Shown here piece after piece: positions 1-6,552 of a stretch of DNA of 27,784 nt; the first letter of the stretch is position 1; the number at the start of each line of letters is the position of its first letter. The stretch lies in the NCBI GenBank assembly GCA_049320945.1, contig JBMOQT010000381.1, positions 1-27,784 on the forward strand, in the 5' to 3' direction. The position numbers and the translations under genes are program-made. The DNA is from DYIB01 sp049320945. GTDB taxonomy: Bacteria > Pseudomonadota > Gammaproteobacteria > Burkholderiales > Rhodocyclaceae. The notes beneath the pieces were generated by a model. It saw only the letters and a program-made list of their open reading frames with translations, had not been told where the DNA came from and did no database searches.

Positions 1-242
1 CGGGCACCGTCGGTGCCGCCGACGATGACTTCGAAGCTGTCGTCCGGGTAGGCGATCTTCAGCTCGCCCTTGACCAGGTAGACCGATTGCCCCTGCACAC
101 CCTGCACGCGGAACGGGTCTGCGCCCCGGGCCACCCGCTGCCGGACGCATAGCCCGGCGAGTTCGCGCGCACTCTCGGGTGACAGCCCGGCCAGGGGCTC
201 CAGGCTGCTTAGGATTTCGGGGGACACTTCGCCGGCCGTCAT
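1..242 (-). CDS. Cyclic nucleotide-binding domain protein (5' part only)
   Basis: Only the first 80 codons are present; the gene runs off the left edge of the window. The start is ATG at 242-240, preceded by AGGA seven bases upstream and only 7 bp after the stop of the phosphodiesterase gene, so the two are almost certainly co-transcribed. The N-terminal ~45 residues are helical-looking. They are followed by a segment reading VYLVKGELKIAYPDDSFEVI, which resembles the first beta strands of the CRP-type cNMP-binding barrel. The cAMP/cGMP-contacting part and any output domain lie outside the window, so it could be a regulator, a kinase fusion or a stand-alone sensor. Position next to a cNMP phosphodiesterase supports a cyclic-nucleotide role. 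The family call is moderately secure; the function is inferred. Confidence 0.6.
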   Translation of the reverse strand, partial: MTAGEVSPEILSSLEPLAGLSPESARELAGLCVRQRVARGADPFRVQGVQGQSVYLVKGELKIAYPDDSFEVIVGGTDGA

Positions 243-249
243 GTCGTTC

Positions 250-1017
250 CTATAGCTCGAACACCTGGTTGTTCTGCAGCATGCGCGGCCTGTACTCGCC
301 AATGCCCTCCTCCAGCTCCTGCATGGTCAGCTCGATCTGGCCGGGCTTGAGGTGGGTGATGTAGATGTCGGCGTCGCGCTGCAGCTTGAGCAGCTCCTCC
401 GCCAGCATGCTGGGGCACAGATGCTTGGAGATGACGGCGAGCTGCTTCTCGCGGTTCGAGAAAGCGGTTTCGATGATGAGATAGCGCAGGTTGCCTATCT
501 TGTTGACCATCTGCCACAGCTCGTCGTTGACCGTGGTGTCGCCGGAGTACACCAGGCTGGACCGGCCGCTGTCCAGGTGGAAGCCCACGGCGGGCACCGT
601 GTGGTTGGCGGGCAGCGCCGTGAAGCTGCGCCCATTGAGCGTCACGGGCTTGCCCACCTCAATGGTTTGGTAGCGCAGGAACGGCGCCTCGCGCGTGGGG
701 ATCTCGGTGAAATCCGGCCAGACGGCCCAGTTGAAAATATGGGTCCGGATGATCTCCAGCGTGGCCTGGGTGGCATAGACCGTGAGGGGCTTGTTGCGCA
801 GGTCGCCGACGGTATCGACGATCAGGGGCAGACAGGCGATGTGGTCCAGGTGGGAATGAGTCAGGAACACGTGGTCCACCAGCGCCAGCTCCGCCAGCGA
901 CAGGTCGCCCACGCCGGTGCCCGCGTCGAGCAGGACGTCGTGGTCCACCAGCATCGAGGTGGTGCGCAGGTGGCGCCCGCCTATGCCCCCGCTGCAGCCC
1001 AGAATACGCACTCGCAT
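250..1017 (-). CDS. Metallo-beta-lactamase-fold 3',5'-cyclic-nucleotide phosphodiesterase
   Basis: This 255-residue protein has the metallo-hydrolase core. The metal motif HSHLDH is at residues 54-59, with further likely ligands H139, D160 (in YSGDTT) and H222 (in ITHLKPGQ). Length and motif spacing fit the class of small bacterial cNMP phosphodiesterases / RNase Z-like hydrolases that split cAMP or cGMP to the 5'-monophosphate in the cytoplasm. There is no signal peptide. The start MRVRILG is typical, since the first beta strand begins at once, although the ribosome site is weak. It sits 69 bp after the FHA gene and 7 bp before the cNMP-binding protein gene, on the same strand. The pairing with a cNMP-binding protein favours cyclic-nucleotide hydrolysis over other members of the superfamily, but the substrate is inferred. 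Confidence 0.8.
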   Translation of the reverse strand: MRVRILGCSGGIGGRHLRTTSMLVDHDVLLDAGTGVGDLSLAELALVDHVFLTHSHLDHIACLPLIVDTVGDLRNKPLTVYATQATLEIIRTHIFNWAVWPDFTEIPTREAPFLRYQTIEVGKPVTLNGRSFTALPANHTVPAVGFHLDSGRSSLVYSGDTTVNDELWQMVNKIGNLRYLIIETAFSNREKQLAVISKHLCPSMLAEELLKLQRDADIYITHLKPGQIELTMQELEEGIGEYRPRMLQNNQVFEL

Positions 1018-1054
1018 GTCGGCTCACATCACTTGGTTTCCAGGCGGGATCATA

Positions 1055-1085
1055 CGAGAAACCCTAAACCGCAAGCGAGAAACCC
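1055..1085. repeat. Heptad-periodic repeat between FHA and phosphodiesterase genes
   Basis: The decamer CGAGAAACCC occurs at 1055-1064 and again at 1076-1085, exactly 21 bp (three heptads) apart. The bases between keep the 7-bp rhythm (CCCTAAA, CCGCAAG). Similar heptads occur at 3438-3496. No gene or promoter is evident here. Confidence 0.5.
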
Positions 1086-1086
1086 G

Positions 1087-1770
1087 TCACGTCCTGAAGA
1101 AGAACTCCATCTTCACGCCGGCGAGTTCGATCACGTCGTGGTCCTGCAGCTCGTGGGCCTGGCCGTCCAGGGTCTTGCCGTTCAGCACCGGGAACCGGCT
1201 GCCTTCCACGTGGGCGAGGAAATAGCCGTGGGGACGGCGCGTGATGGCCGCCACCTGGACCCCGGGCTTGCCCAGGGTGGTCAGGGTCTTGACCAGTTCC
1301 AGTTCCCGGCCGGCGGCGGGGCCGGAGAGGATCTGGATCACCGCCGGCGGCGGCGCCTCCGCCTGCGGGCCGCCGTGGCTGTCGCCGAAGGACTTGCCGG
1401 CCGCCTGCTCGATGACGGTCTGGCGCAGGGTCCCTGGCCGCAGCACCATGGTCTTCTCGAAATCCTGGGCTGCCGCTGCGCCCTGTTCGCTCACGTACTT
1501 GAGGCGGTACTTGCCCAGCTCGATGACATCGTTGTTCTGCAGGAAGTGCTTCTTGATCTGCTGGCCGTTCACGAAGGTGCCATTGGTGCTGTTGAGGTCC
1601 TCCAGGAATGAGTCGTTGTGGATGTTCACGATTACCGCGTGCTCGCCGCTGATGGCCAGATTGTCGATCTGGATATCGTTGTGCGGCTTGCGGCCGATGC
1701 TCGTCCGCTCCTTGGTGAGGGAGATTTCCTTGAGCACCAGGCCGTCCATGCTGAGAATCAACTTGGGCAT
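1087..1770 (-). CDS. Protein with two FHA domains
   Basis: 227 residues from the ATG at 1770, chosen because AGAGGA lies 9 bases upstream and the first FHA strand (MPKLILSMDG) starts immediately. A longer frame to 1845 would overlap the phosphatase gene. The first FHA domain, about residues 3-93, keeps the phosphothreonine-reading set GRK (26-28), SGEH (41-44) and STNGTFVNG (61-69). A linker of about 50 residues leads to a second FHA-like domain at 145-226. That domain ends with a closely matching strand pair (LQDHDVIELAGVK against LQNNDVIELGKYR) but lacks the Gly-Arg/Ser-His phosphopeptide residues. FHA proteins dock phosphothreonine partners made by Ser/Thr kinases. The gene is 13 bp downstream of the PP2C phosphatase gene, so both act in one phospho-signalling route. 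No kinase is visible in the window. Confidence 0.88.
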   Translation of the reverse strand: MPKLILSMDGLVLKEISLTKERTSIGRKPHNDIQIDNLAISGEHAVIVNIHNDSFLEDLNSTNGTFVNGQQIKKHFLQNNDVIELGKYRLKYVSEQGAAAAQDFEKTMVLRPGTLRQTVIEQAAGKSFGDSHGGPQAEAPPPAVIQILSGPAAGRELELVKTLTTLGKPGVQVAAITRRPHGYFLAHVEGSRFPVLNGKTLDGQAHELQDHDVIELAGVKMEFFFRT

Positions 1771-1783
1771 ATATCGCAGTCCT

Positions 1784-2605
1784 CTAATTGAGCCAGGCTG
1801 AGAGCCTGGCCAGCCAGCCGCGCGCCGCCGGATACTCGCACGCAATGCGCACCAGGATCACCGACACGTTGTCGCGGCCGCCATTGTCGTTGGCCGTCTG
1901 CACCAGCCGGTCCGCGGCCAGCTCCAGGTTACCCGACAGGGTCCGCAAGGTGAGGCCGATCTCCTGGTCCTCGACCATGTCGTTCAATCCGTCCGAGCAC
2001 AGCAGGTAGATGTCACCCGGCTGGGTGTCGTAATCGCGTATTTCCGGCTCCACTACCGGATCGACCCCCAGCGCCCGGGTCACCAGGCCCTTGTTCCGGG
2101 AGCGGCGCGCCTCCGCCGGGGTGATCAAGCCGCTGTCGATCTGCTCCTGCAGCAGGGAATGATCCTTGGTGATCTGCCGGAAATCGTCCCCCCGCAGGCG
2201 ATAGAGGCGCGAGTCGCCGATGTGGGCCACGGTCATGGAGTTGTCGTAGAACACCGCCATCACCAGGGTCGTTCCCATGCCGGCGTACTGGGGCTGGCTC
2301 TGGGCCGCCTGGTAGATGGCAGCGTTGGTGCGGGCGATTTCCGCTGCCACGGCGGCGCGGGCGTAGAGCTTGCCCGAGGCGTCGGGTTTATGGGGCGGCG
2401 TCCTCTGGAAACACTTCTCCAGCTCGCTGCCCAGCAGCGTGGTGGCCATGCCGGCGGCGACTTCGCCGGCGTTGTAGCCGCCCATGCCGTCGGCGAGAAT
2501 GGCCAGGCCGCAGGCCGCATTCACATAGATGGCGTCCTCGTTATGGGAGCGCACCATGCCGGCGTGGGAGCGGCTGACGATCTGCAGGGCCTGGCTGAGG
2601 TCCAT
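1784..2605 (-). CDS. PP2C-family Ser/Thr protein phosphatase (Stp/PrpC type)
   Basis: 273 residues, a full-length bacterial PP2C. Metal and catalytic motifs appear in order: SHNED (20-24), ADGMGG (38-43), GDSRLYR (130-136), CSDGLNDM (203-210) and GGRDNVSV (242-249). The family removes phosphate from Ser/Thr residues in the cytoplasm using two Mn/Mg ions, and usually opposes a Hanks-type kinase. It is the first gene of the leftward signalling run (phosphatase, FHA, phosphodiesterase, cNMP-binding protein). A promoter-like TTGACT-18-AAGAAT lies upstream. A short tail after residue 255 is not part of the conserved core. Family assignment is very secure; the cognate kinase is not in view. Confidence 0.95.
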   Translation of the reverse strand: MDLSQALQIVSRSHAGMVRSHNEDAIYVNAACGLAILADGMGGYNAGEVAAGMATTLLGSELEKCFQRTPPHKPDASGKLYARAAVAAEIARTNAAIYQAAQSQPQYAGMGTTLVMAVFYDNSMTVAHIGDSRLYRLRGDDFRQITKDHSLLQEQIDSGLITPAEARRSRNKGLVTRALGVDPVVEPEIRDYDTQPGDIYLLCSDGLNDMVEDQEIGLTLRTLSGNLELAADRLVQTANDNGGRDNVSVILVRIACEYPAARGWLARLSAWLN

Positions 2606-2630
2606 TGGTTGTCCGTAGAAGGGAGCTCAA

Positions 2631-2645
2631 CTGTTCGTGGAACAG
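2631..2645. promoter_or_regulatory. 15-bp palindrome in the PP2C leader
   Basis: CTGTTC-GTG-GAACAG is a perfect dyad with 6-bp arms. It falls just downstream of the transcription start predicted for the phosphatase operon (about 2648, minus strand), a position where a repressor could act. The regulator is unknown. Spacing is one base short of the LexA consensus CTGT-N8-ACAG. Confidence 0.35.
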
Positions 2646-2654
2646 CAGCAAGCT

Positions 2655-2684
2655 ATTCTTGCAGTCGGGTGTCTGGACAGTCAA
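2655..2684 (-). promoter_or_regulatory. Candidate sigma-70 promoter of the PP2C-FHA-PDE operon
   Basis: On the minus strand, -35 TTGACT (2684-2679) and -10 AAGAAT (2660-2655) are separated by 18 bp, giving a predicted start near 2648 and a leader of about 43 bases before the ATG at 2605. The -10 matches consensus at four of six positions. Confidence 0.4.
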
Positions 2685-2685
2685 A

Positions 2686-2717
2686 TTCCGGGGGCCGAAC
2701 GGCGGCAATTCCCGGAA
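2686..2717 (-). terminator. Possible terminator hairpin after the TerC-family gene
   Basis: Arms TTCCGGG (2686-2692) and CCCGGAA (2711-2717) pair perfectly around an inner GCCG-AA-CGGC stem. Read leftwards it follows the TerC stop codon by about 25 bases and is followed by the short AT stretch AATTTG, not a long U-run, so strength is uncertain. Confidence 0.4.
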
Positions 2718-2742
2718 AGCCGGCCGCGAAGAGCGAAGAATA

Positions 2743-3435
2743 TTAGACGATGCGCCGTTCCGCGGCCGCCTTGCGCCGCGCCAGCCAGGTGCCGACCGCC
2801 ACCACCAGGGCCGCCCCGGCGACGCCCGCCAGGTACTGCGCGCCCGGCAGCAGCGCCTGGGCCTGGTGCTTGACGGCCACGTCGGAAGCCATCATGCCGC
2901 CGGCCACATAGCCCAGCAGGCCAGCCCCCAGGGTGACGATGACCGGGAAGCGCTCCATCATCTTCATGATGATCTGGCTGGACCAGACGATCAGGGGAAT
3001 GCTCACCGCCAGGCCGAAAATGAGCAGGAACACGCTGTCGCGCGAGGCGGCCGCCACCGCGATGACATTGTCCAGGCTCATGATGAAGTCGGCGACGATG
3101 ATGGTCTTCACCGCGCCCCACAGGTGCTCGGCCGCCTGGATCTCGTGATCGCCATCGTCGTCGGGCAGCAGCAGCTTGACGCCGATCCACAGCAGCAGCA
3201 CGCCTCCGATCAGCTTGAGGTAAGGGAAACCCAGCAGACCTGCCGCGAAGGCGGTCAGGATGACGCGCAGGCTGATGGCGCCGAACACGCCCCAGAACAC
3301 GCCCAGGCGCCGCTGCTTGGGAGGCAGGTTGCGGCAGGCCAACGCAATGACCACGGCGTTGTCCCCCGACAGGATGATGTCGATGGCGATGATCTGCAGG
3401 ACCGCGGTCCAGAATTCGGGACTGGCGAAAGACAT
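2743..3435 (-). CDS. TerC/YjbE-family integral membrane protein
   Basis: 230 residues from ATG 3435 (MSFASPEFW). The longer frame to 3501 runs through repeat DNA and is not credible. It is strongly hydrophobic, with about seven membrane segments. The two family signatures with membrane-embedded acids are present: ILSGDNAVVIA near residues 20-31 and IMSLDNVIAVAA in the second half. Bacterial TerC relatives are linked to metal (Mn/Ca) export and tellurite resistance; the exact substrate cannot be read from sequence. No Shine-Dalgarno site is visible before the ATG, because a heptad repeat begins 3 bp upstream. It lies between sucCD and the phosphatase operon on the same strand. A hairpin after sucD may separate it from that operon. 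Confidence 0.88.
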   Translation of the reverse strand: MSFASPEFWTAVLQIIAIDIILSGDNAVVIALACRNLPPKQRRLGVFWGVFGAISLRVILTAFAAGLLGFPYLKLIGGVLLLWIGVKLLLPDDDGDHEIQAAEHLWGAVKTIIVADFIMSLDNVIAVAAASRDSVFLLIFGLAVSIPLIVWSSQIIMKMMERFPVIVTLGAGLLGYVAGGMMASDVAVKHQAQALLPGAQYLAGVAGAALVVAVGTWLARRKAAAERRIV

Positions 3436-3437
3436 GG

Positions 3438-3496
3438 CGTTTCTGGTTTCTCGTTTCCGGCTTCCCGCTCCGACCCGGAACGGGAAACCGGAAACG
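3438..3496. repeat. Heptad repeat array folding into an imperfect palindrome
   Basis: The run divides into 7-bp units such as GTTTCTG, GTTTCTC, GTTTCCG and GCTTCCC, then continues as their complements (CGGGAAA, CCGGAAA). The arms CGTTTCCGG (3452-3460) and CCGGAAACG (3488-3496) pair perfectly, and inner TTCCCG/CGGGAA extend the stem. It occupies the ribosome-binding region of the TerC-family gene. Confidence 0.6.
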
Positions 3497-3501
3497 GACA
3501 A

Positions 3502-3518
3502 GGGCCGCGCCGCGGCCC
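3502..3518 (-). terminator. Hairpin after sucD, likely terminator
   Basis: GGGCCGC-GCC-GCGGCCC is a perfect 7-bp GC stem with a 3-base loop, starting 12 bp past the sucD stop. Read leftwards it is followed by CTTGTCCGTTTCC, weakly T-rich. It probably attenuates or ends sucCD transcription. Confidence 0.5.
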
Positions 3519-3529
3519 CTGTCGTTACC

Positions 3530-4423
3530 TTACAGCAGCGACTTGAGCAGCTTGCCCATTTCCGACGGGTTGCGCGTCACTTTGAAGCCGCACTCCTCCA
3601 TGATGGCGAGCTTGGCTTCGGCCGTGTCGGCGCCGCCCGAGATCAGCGCGCCGGCGTGGCCCATGCGCTTGCCGGGAGGCGCAGTGACGCCGGCGATGAA
3701 GCCGACGATGGGCTTCTTCATATGGTCCTTGCACCAGCGCGCCGCTTCCGCCTCGTCCGGGCCACCGATTTCGCCGATCATGATGACGGCGTCGGTGTCC
3801 GCGTCGTCGTTGAACATCTTCATGACGTCGATGTGCTTCAGCCCGTTGATGGGGTCGCCGCCGATGCCCACTGCCGACGACTGGCCCAGGCCCAGCTCGG
3901 TGAGCTGGGCCACGGCTTCATAGGTCAGGGTGCCGGAGCGGGATACCACGCCGATGCGGCCCTTGCGGTGGATGTGGCCGGGCATGATGCCGATCTTGAT
4001 TTCGTCCGGGGTGATGAGGCCGGGGCAGTTGGGGCCCAGCAGCAGGGTCTCCTTGCCGCCGGCGGCCACCTTGGCCTTCATCTTGTTGCGCACCATCAGC
4101 ATGTCGCGCACCGGGATGCCTTCGGTGATGCAGATGACCAGGTCCAGGTCGGCTTCCACCGCTTCCCAGATGGCCGCGGCCGCGCCCGCGGGCGGCACGT
4201 AGATCACGGAGACGGTGGCGCCGGAGGCTTCCTTGGCTTCCTGCACGGTTGCATAGATGGGCACGCCCTCGAAGTCCTCGCCGGCCTTCTTGGGGTTGAC
4301 GCCGGCGACGAAGCAGTTCTTGCCGTTGGCGTATTCGCGGCACTTGGAGGTATGGAACATCCCCGTCTTGCCGGTGATGCCCTGGGTGATGACCTTGGTG
4401 TCCTTGTTGATGAGAATCGACAT
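3530..4423 (-). CDS. sucD: Succinate-CoA ligase, alpha subunit
   Basis: 297 residues, normal for SucD. With SucC it interconverts succinyl-CoA + NDP + Pi and succinate + CoA + NTP in the TCA cycle. Visible landmarks are the CoA-binding N-terminal Rossmann fold with ITGKTGMFH (16-24), the LLLGPNCPG loop (127-135), and the phosphorylated histidine in RMGHAGAL (H256). The start ATG at 4423 has a strong ribosome site, AGGAAGGA, in the 20-bp gap after sucC, so the two subunits are made from one message. No frame damage or missing residues are seen. Confidence 0.98.
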   Translation of the reverse strand: MSILINKDTKVITQGITGKTGMFHTSKCREYANGKNCFVAGVNPKKAGEDFEGVPIYATVQEAKEASGATVSVIYVPPAGAAAAIWEAVEADLDLVICITEGIPVRDMLMVRNKMKAKVAAGGKETLLLGPNCPGLITPDEIKIGIMPGHIHRKGRIGVVSRSGTLTYEAVAQLTELGLGQSSAVGIGGDPINGLKHIDVMKMFNDDADTDAVIMIGEIGGPDEAEAARWCKDHMKKPIVGFIAGVTAPPGKRMGHAGALISGGADTAEAKLAIMEECGFKVTRNPSEMGKLLKSLL

Positions 4424-4443
4424 GTGCTAATTCCTTCCTAGCC

Positions 4444-5619
4444 TTACTTGCCCGCAACGGCGGCGACGATCTTCTCGGCCGCTTCCGCCATGGTGTCGGC
4501 GGAGATGATCGGCAGGCCGGATTCCTTGAGGATCTGCTTGCCCAGCTCCTCGTTGGTGCCCTTCATGCGCACCACCAGGGGCACCGACAGGTGTACTTCC
4601 TTGGCCGCCGCCACCACGCCCGTGGCGATGGTGTCGCAGCGCATGATGCCGCCGAAGATGTTGACCAGGATGCCCTTCACCTTGGGGTTCTTGAGCATGA
4701 TCTTGAAGGCTTCGGTGACCTTCTCGGTGGTGGCGCCGCCGCCCACGTCCAGGAAGTTGGCCGGCTCGGCGCCGTAGAGCTTGATGGTATCCATGGTGGC
4801 CATGGCCAGGCCTGCGCCGTTCACCAGGCAGCCGATGTTGCCGTCCAGGGAGATGTACGACAGGTCGTGCTTGGAGGCCTCGATTTCCGCCGGATCCTCC
4901 TCGTCCAGGTCGCGCATCTCGACGATCTCGGGATGGCGGAACAGGGCGTTGGAGTCGAAGTTGAACTTGGCGTCCAGGGCCTTGATGTTGCCCTTTTGTG
5001 AATCTCCCTCGAGGATCAGGGGGTTGATCTCCGCCAGGGTGGCGTCGGTCTCCATGTAGCAGGTGTACAGCTTCTTGAAGGTGTCCACCGCCTGGGGCAG
5101 CGAGCCCTCGGGCACGCCGATGCCGCGGGCCAGCTCCATGGCCTGGGCGTCGGTCAGGCCCACCAGCGGGTCGACGAACACCTTGATGATCTTCTCGGGC
5201 GTCTTGTGGGCCACCTCCTCGATGTCCATGCCGCCCTCGCTGGAGGCCATCATGGCCACCTTCTGGGTGGCGCGGTCGGTGAGCGCCGCCACGTAGTATT
5301 CCTTCTTGATGTCCGCCCCCTCCTCGATCAGCAGGCGACGCACTTTCTGCCCTTCGGGACCGGTCTGGTGGGTGACCAGCTGCATACCCAGGATCTGGCC
5401 CGCCAGCTGGCGCACCTCGTCGATGGACCGCGCCAGCTTCACGCCGCCGCCCTTGCCCCGGCCCCCCGCGTGGATCTGGGCCTTCACCACCCATACCTTG
5501 CCGCCGAGCTCTTCGGCGGCCTTCACCGCTTCGTCGACGGAAAAGCAGGCCTTCCCGCGCGGCGTGACGACGCCGAACTTGCGCAGGATCTCCTTCGCCT
5601 GATACTCATGGATCTTCAT
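4444..5619 (-). CDS. sucC: Succinate-CoA ligase [ADP-forming], beta subunit
   Basis: 391 residues from ATG 5619 (MKIHEYQAKEIL), the universal SucC start, with AAGGA eight bases upstream. The open frame further upstream to 5847 is non-coding. It has the ATP-grasp nucleotide-binding region with KAQIHAGGRGKGGGVK near residues 46-61, the METDATLAEINPL segment, and the glycine-rich VNIFGGIMRCD motif in the CoA ligase domain. It supplies nucleotide binding to the SucCD tetramer in the TCA cycle. Next to the phenylacetate locus, which ends in succinyl-CoA, it is also a plausible exit for that carbon; that link is an inference. Confidence 0.98.
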   Translation of the reverse strand: MKIHEYQAKEILRKFGVVTPRGKACFSVDEAVKAAEELGGKVWVVKAQIHAGGRGKGGGVKLARSIDEVRQLAGQILGMQLVTHQTGPEGQKVRRLLIEEGADIKKEYYVAALTDRATQKVAMMASSEGGMDIEEVAHKTPEKIIKVFVDPLVGLTDAQAMELARGIGVPEGSLPQAVDTFKKLYTCYMETDATLAEINPLILEGDSQKGNIKALDAKFNFDSNALFRHPEIVEMRDLDEEDPAEIEASKHDLSYISLDGNIGCLVNGAGLAMATMDTIKLYGAEPANFLDVGGGATTEKVTEAFKIMLKNPKVKGILVNIFGGIMRCDTIATGVVAAAKEVHLSVPLVVRMKGTNEELGKQILKESGLPIISADTMAEAAEKIVAAVAGK

Positions 5620-5900
5620 GCGTTTTCCTTGCTGATTGATGCCTAGCGTTGATCGAAAAGGTTCGCGCCGGCTGTGCCGGTCTTGCGGGCGACCCGCTGT
5701 TCGGTTCTGGCGTGGGGCGTGGCGCCGGACTGTCTCCGCCCTGGAAGCACGCGGCGGAAACCGGGTTTCCGCCACCCCGCATCCGTGTCCGGGCCGCGCG
5801 GTTGCGTCCTGCGGCCGAAGGGCCGCTCCGCCGCGGCACGGAAGCAATGAAGGGAATGGCGCGCTACCGAGCGCGCCATTCTAGCACAGCCGTTATGGGG
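5620..5900. other. Structured intergenic region between sucC and paaY
   Basis: No credible gene is seen in these 281 bp. They hold three perfect hairpins: 5753-5773 (GGCGGAAAC, loop CGG, GTTTCCGCC), 5811-5826 (GCGGCC/GGCCGC, 4-base loop) and the paaY terminator at 5855-5880. The sucCD promoter should lie here, but I see no convincing -35/-10 pair. Confidence 0.5.
5855..5880 (-). terminator. Terminator hairpin after paaN-paaY
   Basis: AATGGCGCGCT (5855-5865), loop ACCG, AGCGCGCCATT (5870-5880): a perfect 11-bp stem lying 20 bp past the paaY stop. The flanking T-rich tail is short on both strands, so it may act in either direction or be only partly efficient. Confidence 0.7.
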
Positions 5901-6539
5901 CTATTTGCCCTTCTGATCCAGCAGCCCGGACTCCAGCCATTCGGCCTTGGCCTCGATCAGGGGCTTGATGTCGGGCACGGGGATGCGCTTGCGGTCCGGC
6001 TCGGCCTCGGACAGGGGTTCTACCTGGGTCATGGTGGCAAGCGACCGGCGCGTCAGGTCCTGGTACAGGCCGGTGCCCTCCACTTTCCAGGCCAGTTCCT
6101 CGCGCGTCAGCTCGCGCACCACCTTGGCCGGGATGCCCGCCACCAGGCTCCTGGGGGGCACCACCATGCCCGCCTTGACGAAGGCCATGGCGGCGACGAT
6201 GGCCGACTCGCCGACTACGGCGTTGTCCATCACCACCGCGTTCATGCCCACCAGGGCGTTGGTGCCGATGCGGCAGCAGTGCAGCACGGCGCCGTGACCG
6301 ATGTGGCCGTTCTCCTCCACCACGGTGTCCCGCTCCGGGAAGCCGTGCATGATGCAGCAGTCCTGGACGTTGGCCCCGGCCTTGACGATCAGCCGCCCGA
6401 AGTCGCCGCGCAGGGAGGCGCAGGGGCCGATATAGACCTCCGGACCGATGATCACGTCGCCGATCAGGACCGCGCTGGGATGCACGTAGGCGCTGGGGTG
6501 CACCACCGGGATGACACCGTTGATGGAATAGACAGGCAT
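5901..6539 (-). CDS. paaY: PaaY: hexapeptide-repeat thioesterase of phenylacetate degradation
   Basis: 212 residues, the usual PaaY length. Imperfect hexapeptide repeats (residues ~12-130) predict a left-handed beta-helix trimer of the gamma-carbonic-anhydrase class. Likely metal ligands are H65, H82 and H87. A charged C-terminal extension (to 212), absent from plain gamma-carbonic anhydrases, includes a PDIKPLIEAKAEWLESGLL helix. PaaY hydrolyses dead-end CoA thioesters, notably the cycloheptatriene carboxyl-CoA formed when the ring-opened aldehyde cyclises, and so protects the cell's CoA pool. It starts 13 bp after paaN with GGGAG upstream, so it is co-transcribed with the enzyme whose side product it removes. 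A perfect hairpin follows the stop. Confidence 0.9.
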   Translation of the reverse strand: MPVYSINGVIPVVHPSAYVHPSAVLIGDVIIGPEVYIGPCASLRGDFGRLIVKAGANVQDCCIMHGFPERDTVVEENGHIGHGAVLHCCRIGTNALVGMNAVVMDNAVVGESAIVAAMAFVKAGMVVPPRSLVAGIPAKVVRELTREELAWKVEGTGLYQDLTRRSLATMTQVEPLSEAEPDRKRIPVPDIKPLIEAKAEWLESGLLDQKGK

Positions 6540-6552
6540 GGTGGCTCCCAGT

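Noticed and set aside
352..1611. A 419-codon plus-strand frame over the phosphodiesterase and FHA genes
   Set aside because: Antisense shadow: the opposite strand encodes intact HxHxDH and FHA motifs, while this frame shows no motif.
2631..2645. LexA (SOS) box
   Set aside because: The arms fit CTGT...ACAG but the spacer is 7, not 8, bases, and the downstream genes are not SOS-like; kept only as an unassigned palindrome.
5606..5884. Small open frames on both strands between sucC and paaY
   Set aside because: They overlap several perfect hairpins, lack ribosome sites and have Arg/Pro/Ala-rich sequence without similarity to anything recognisable.
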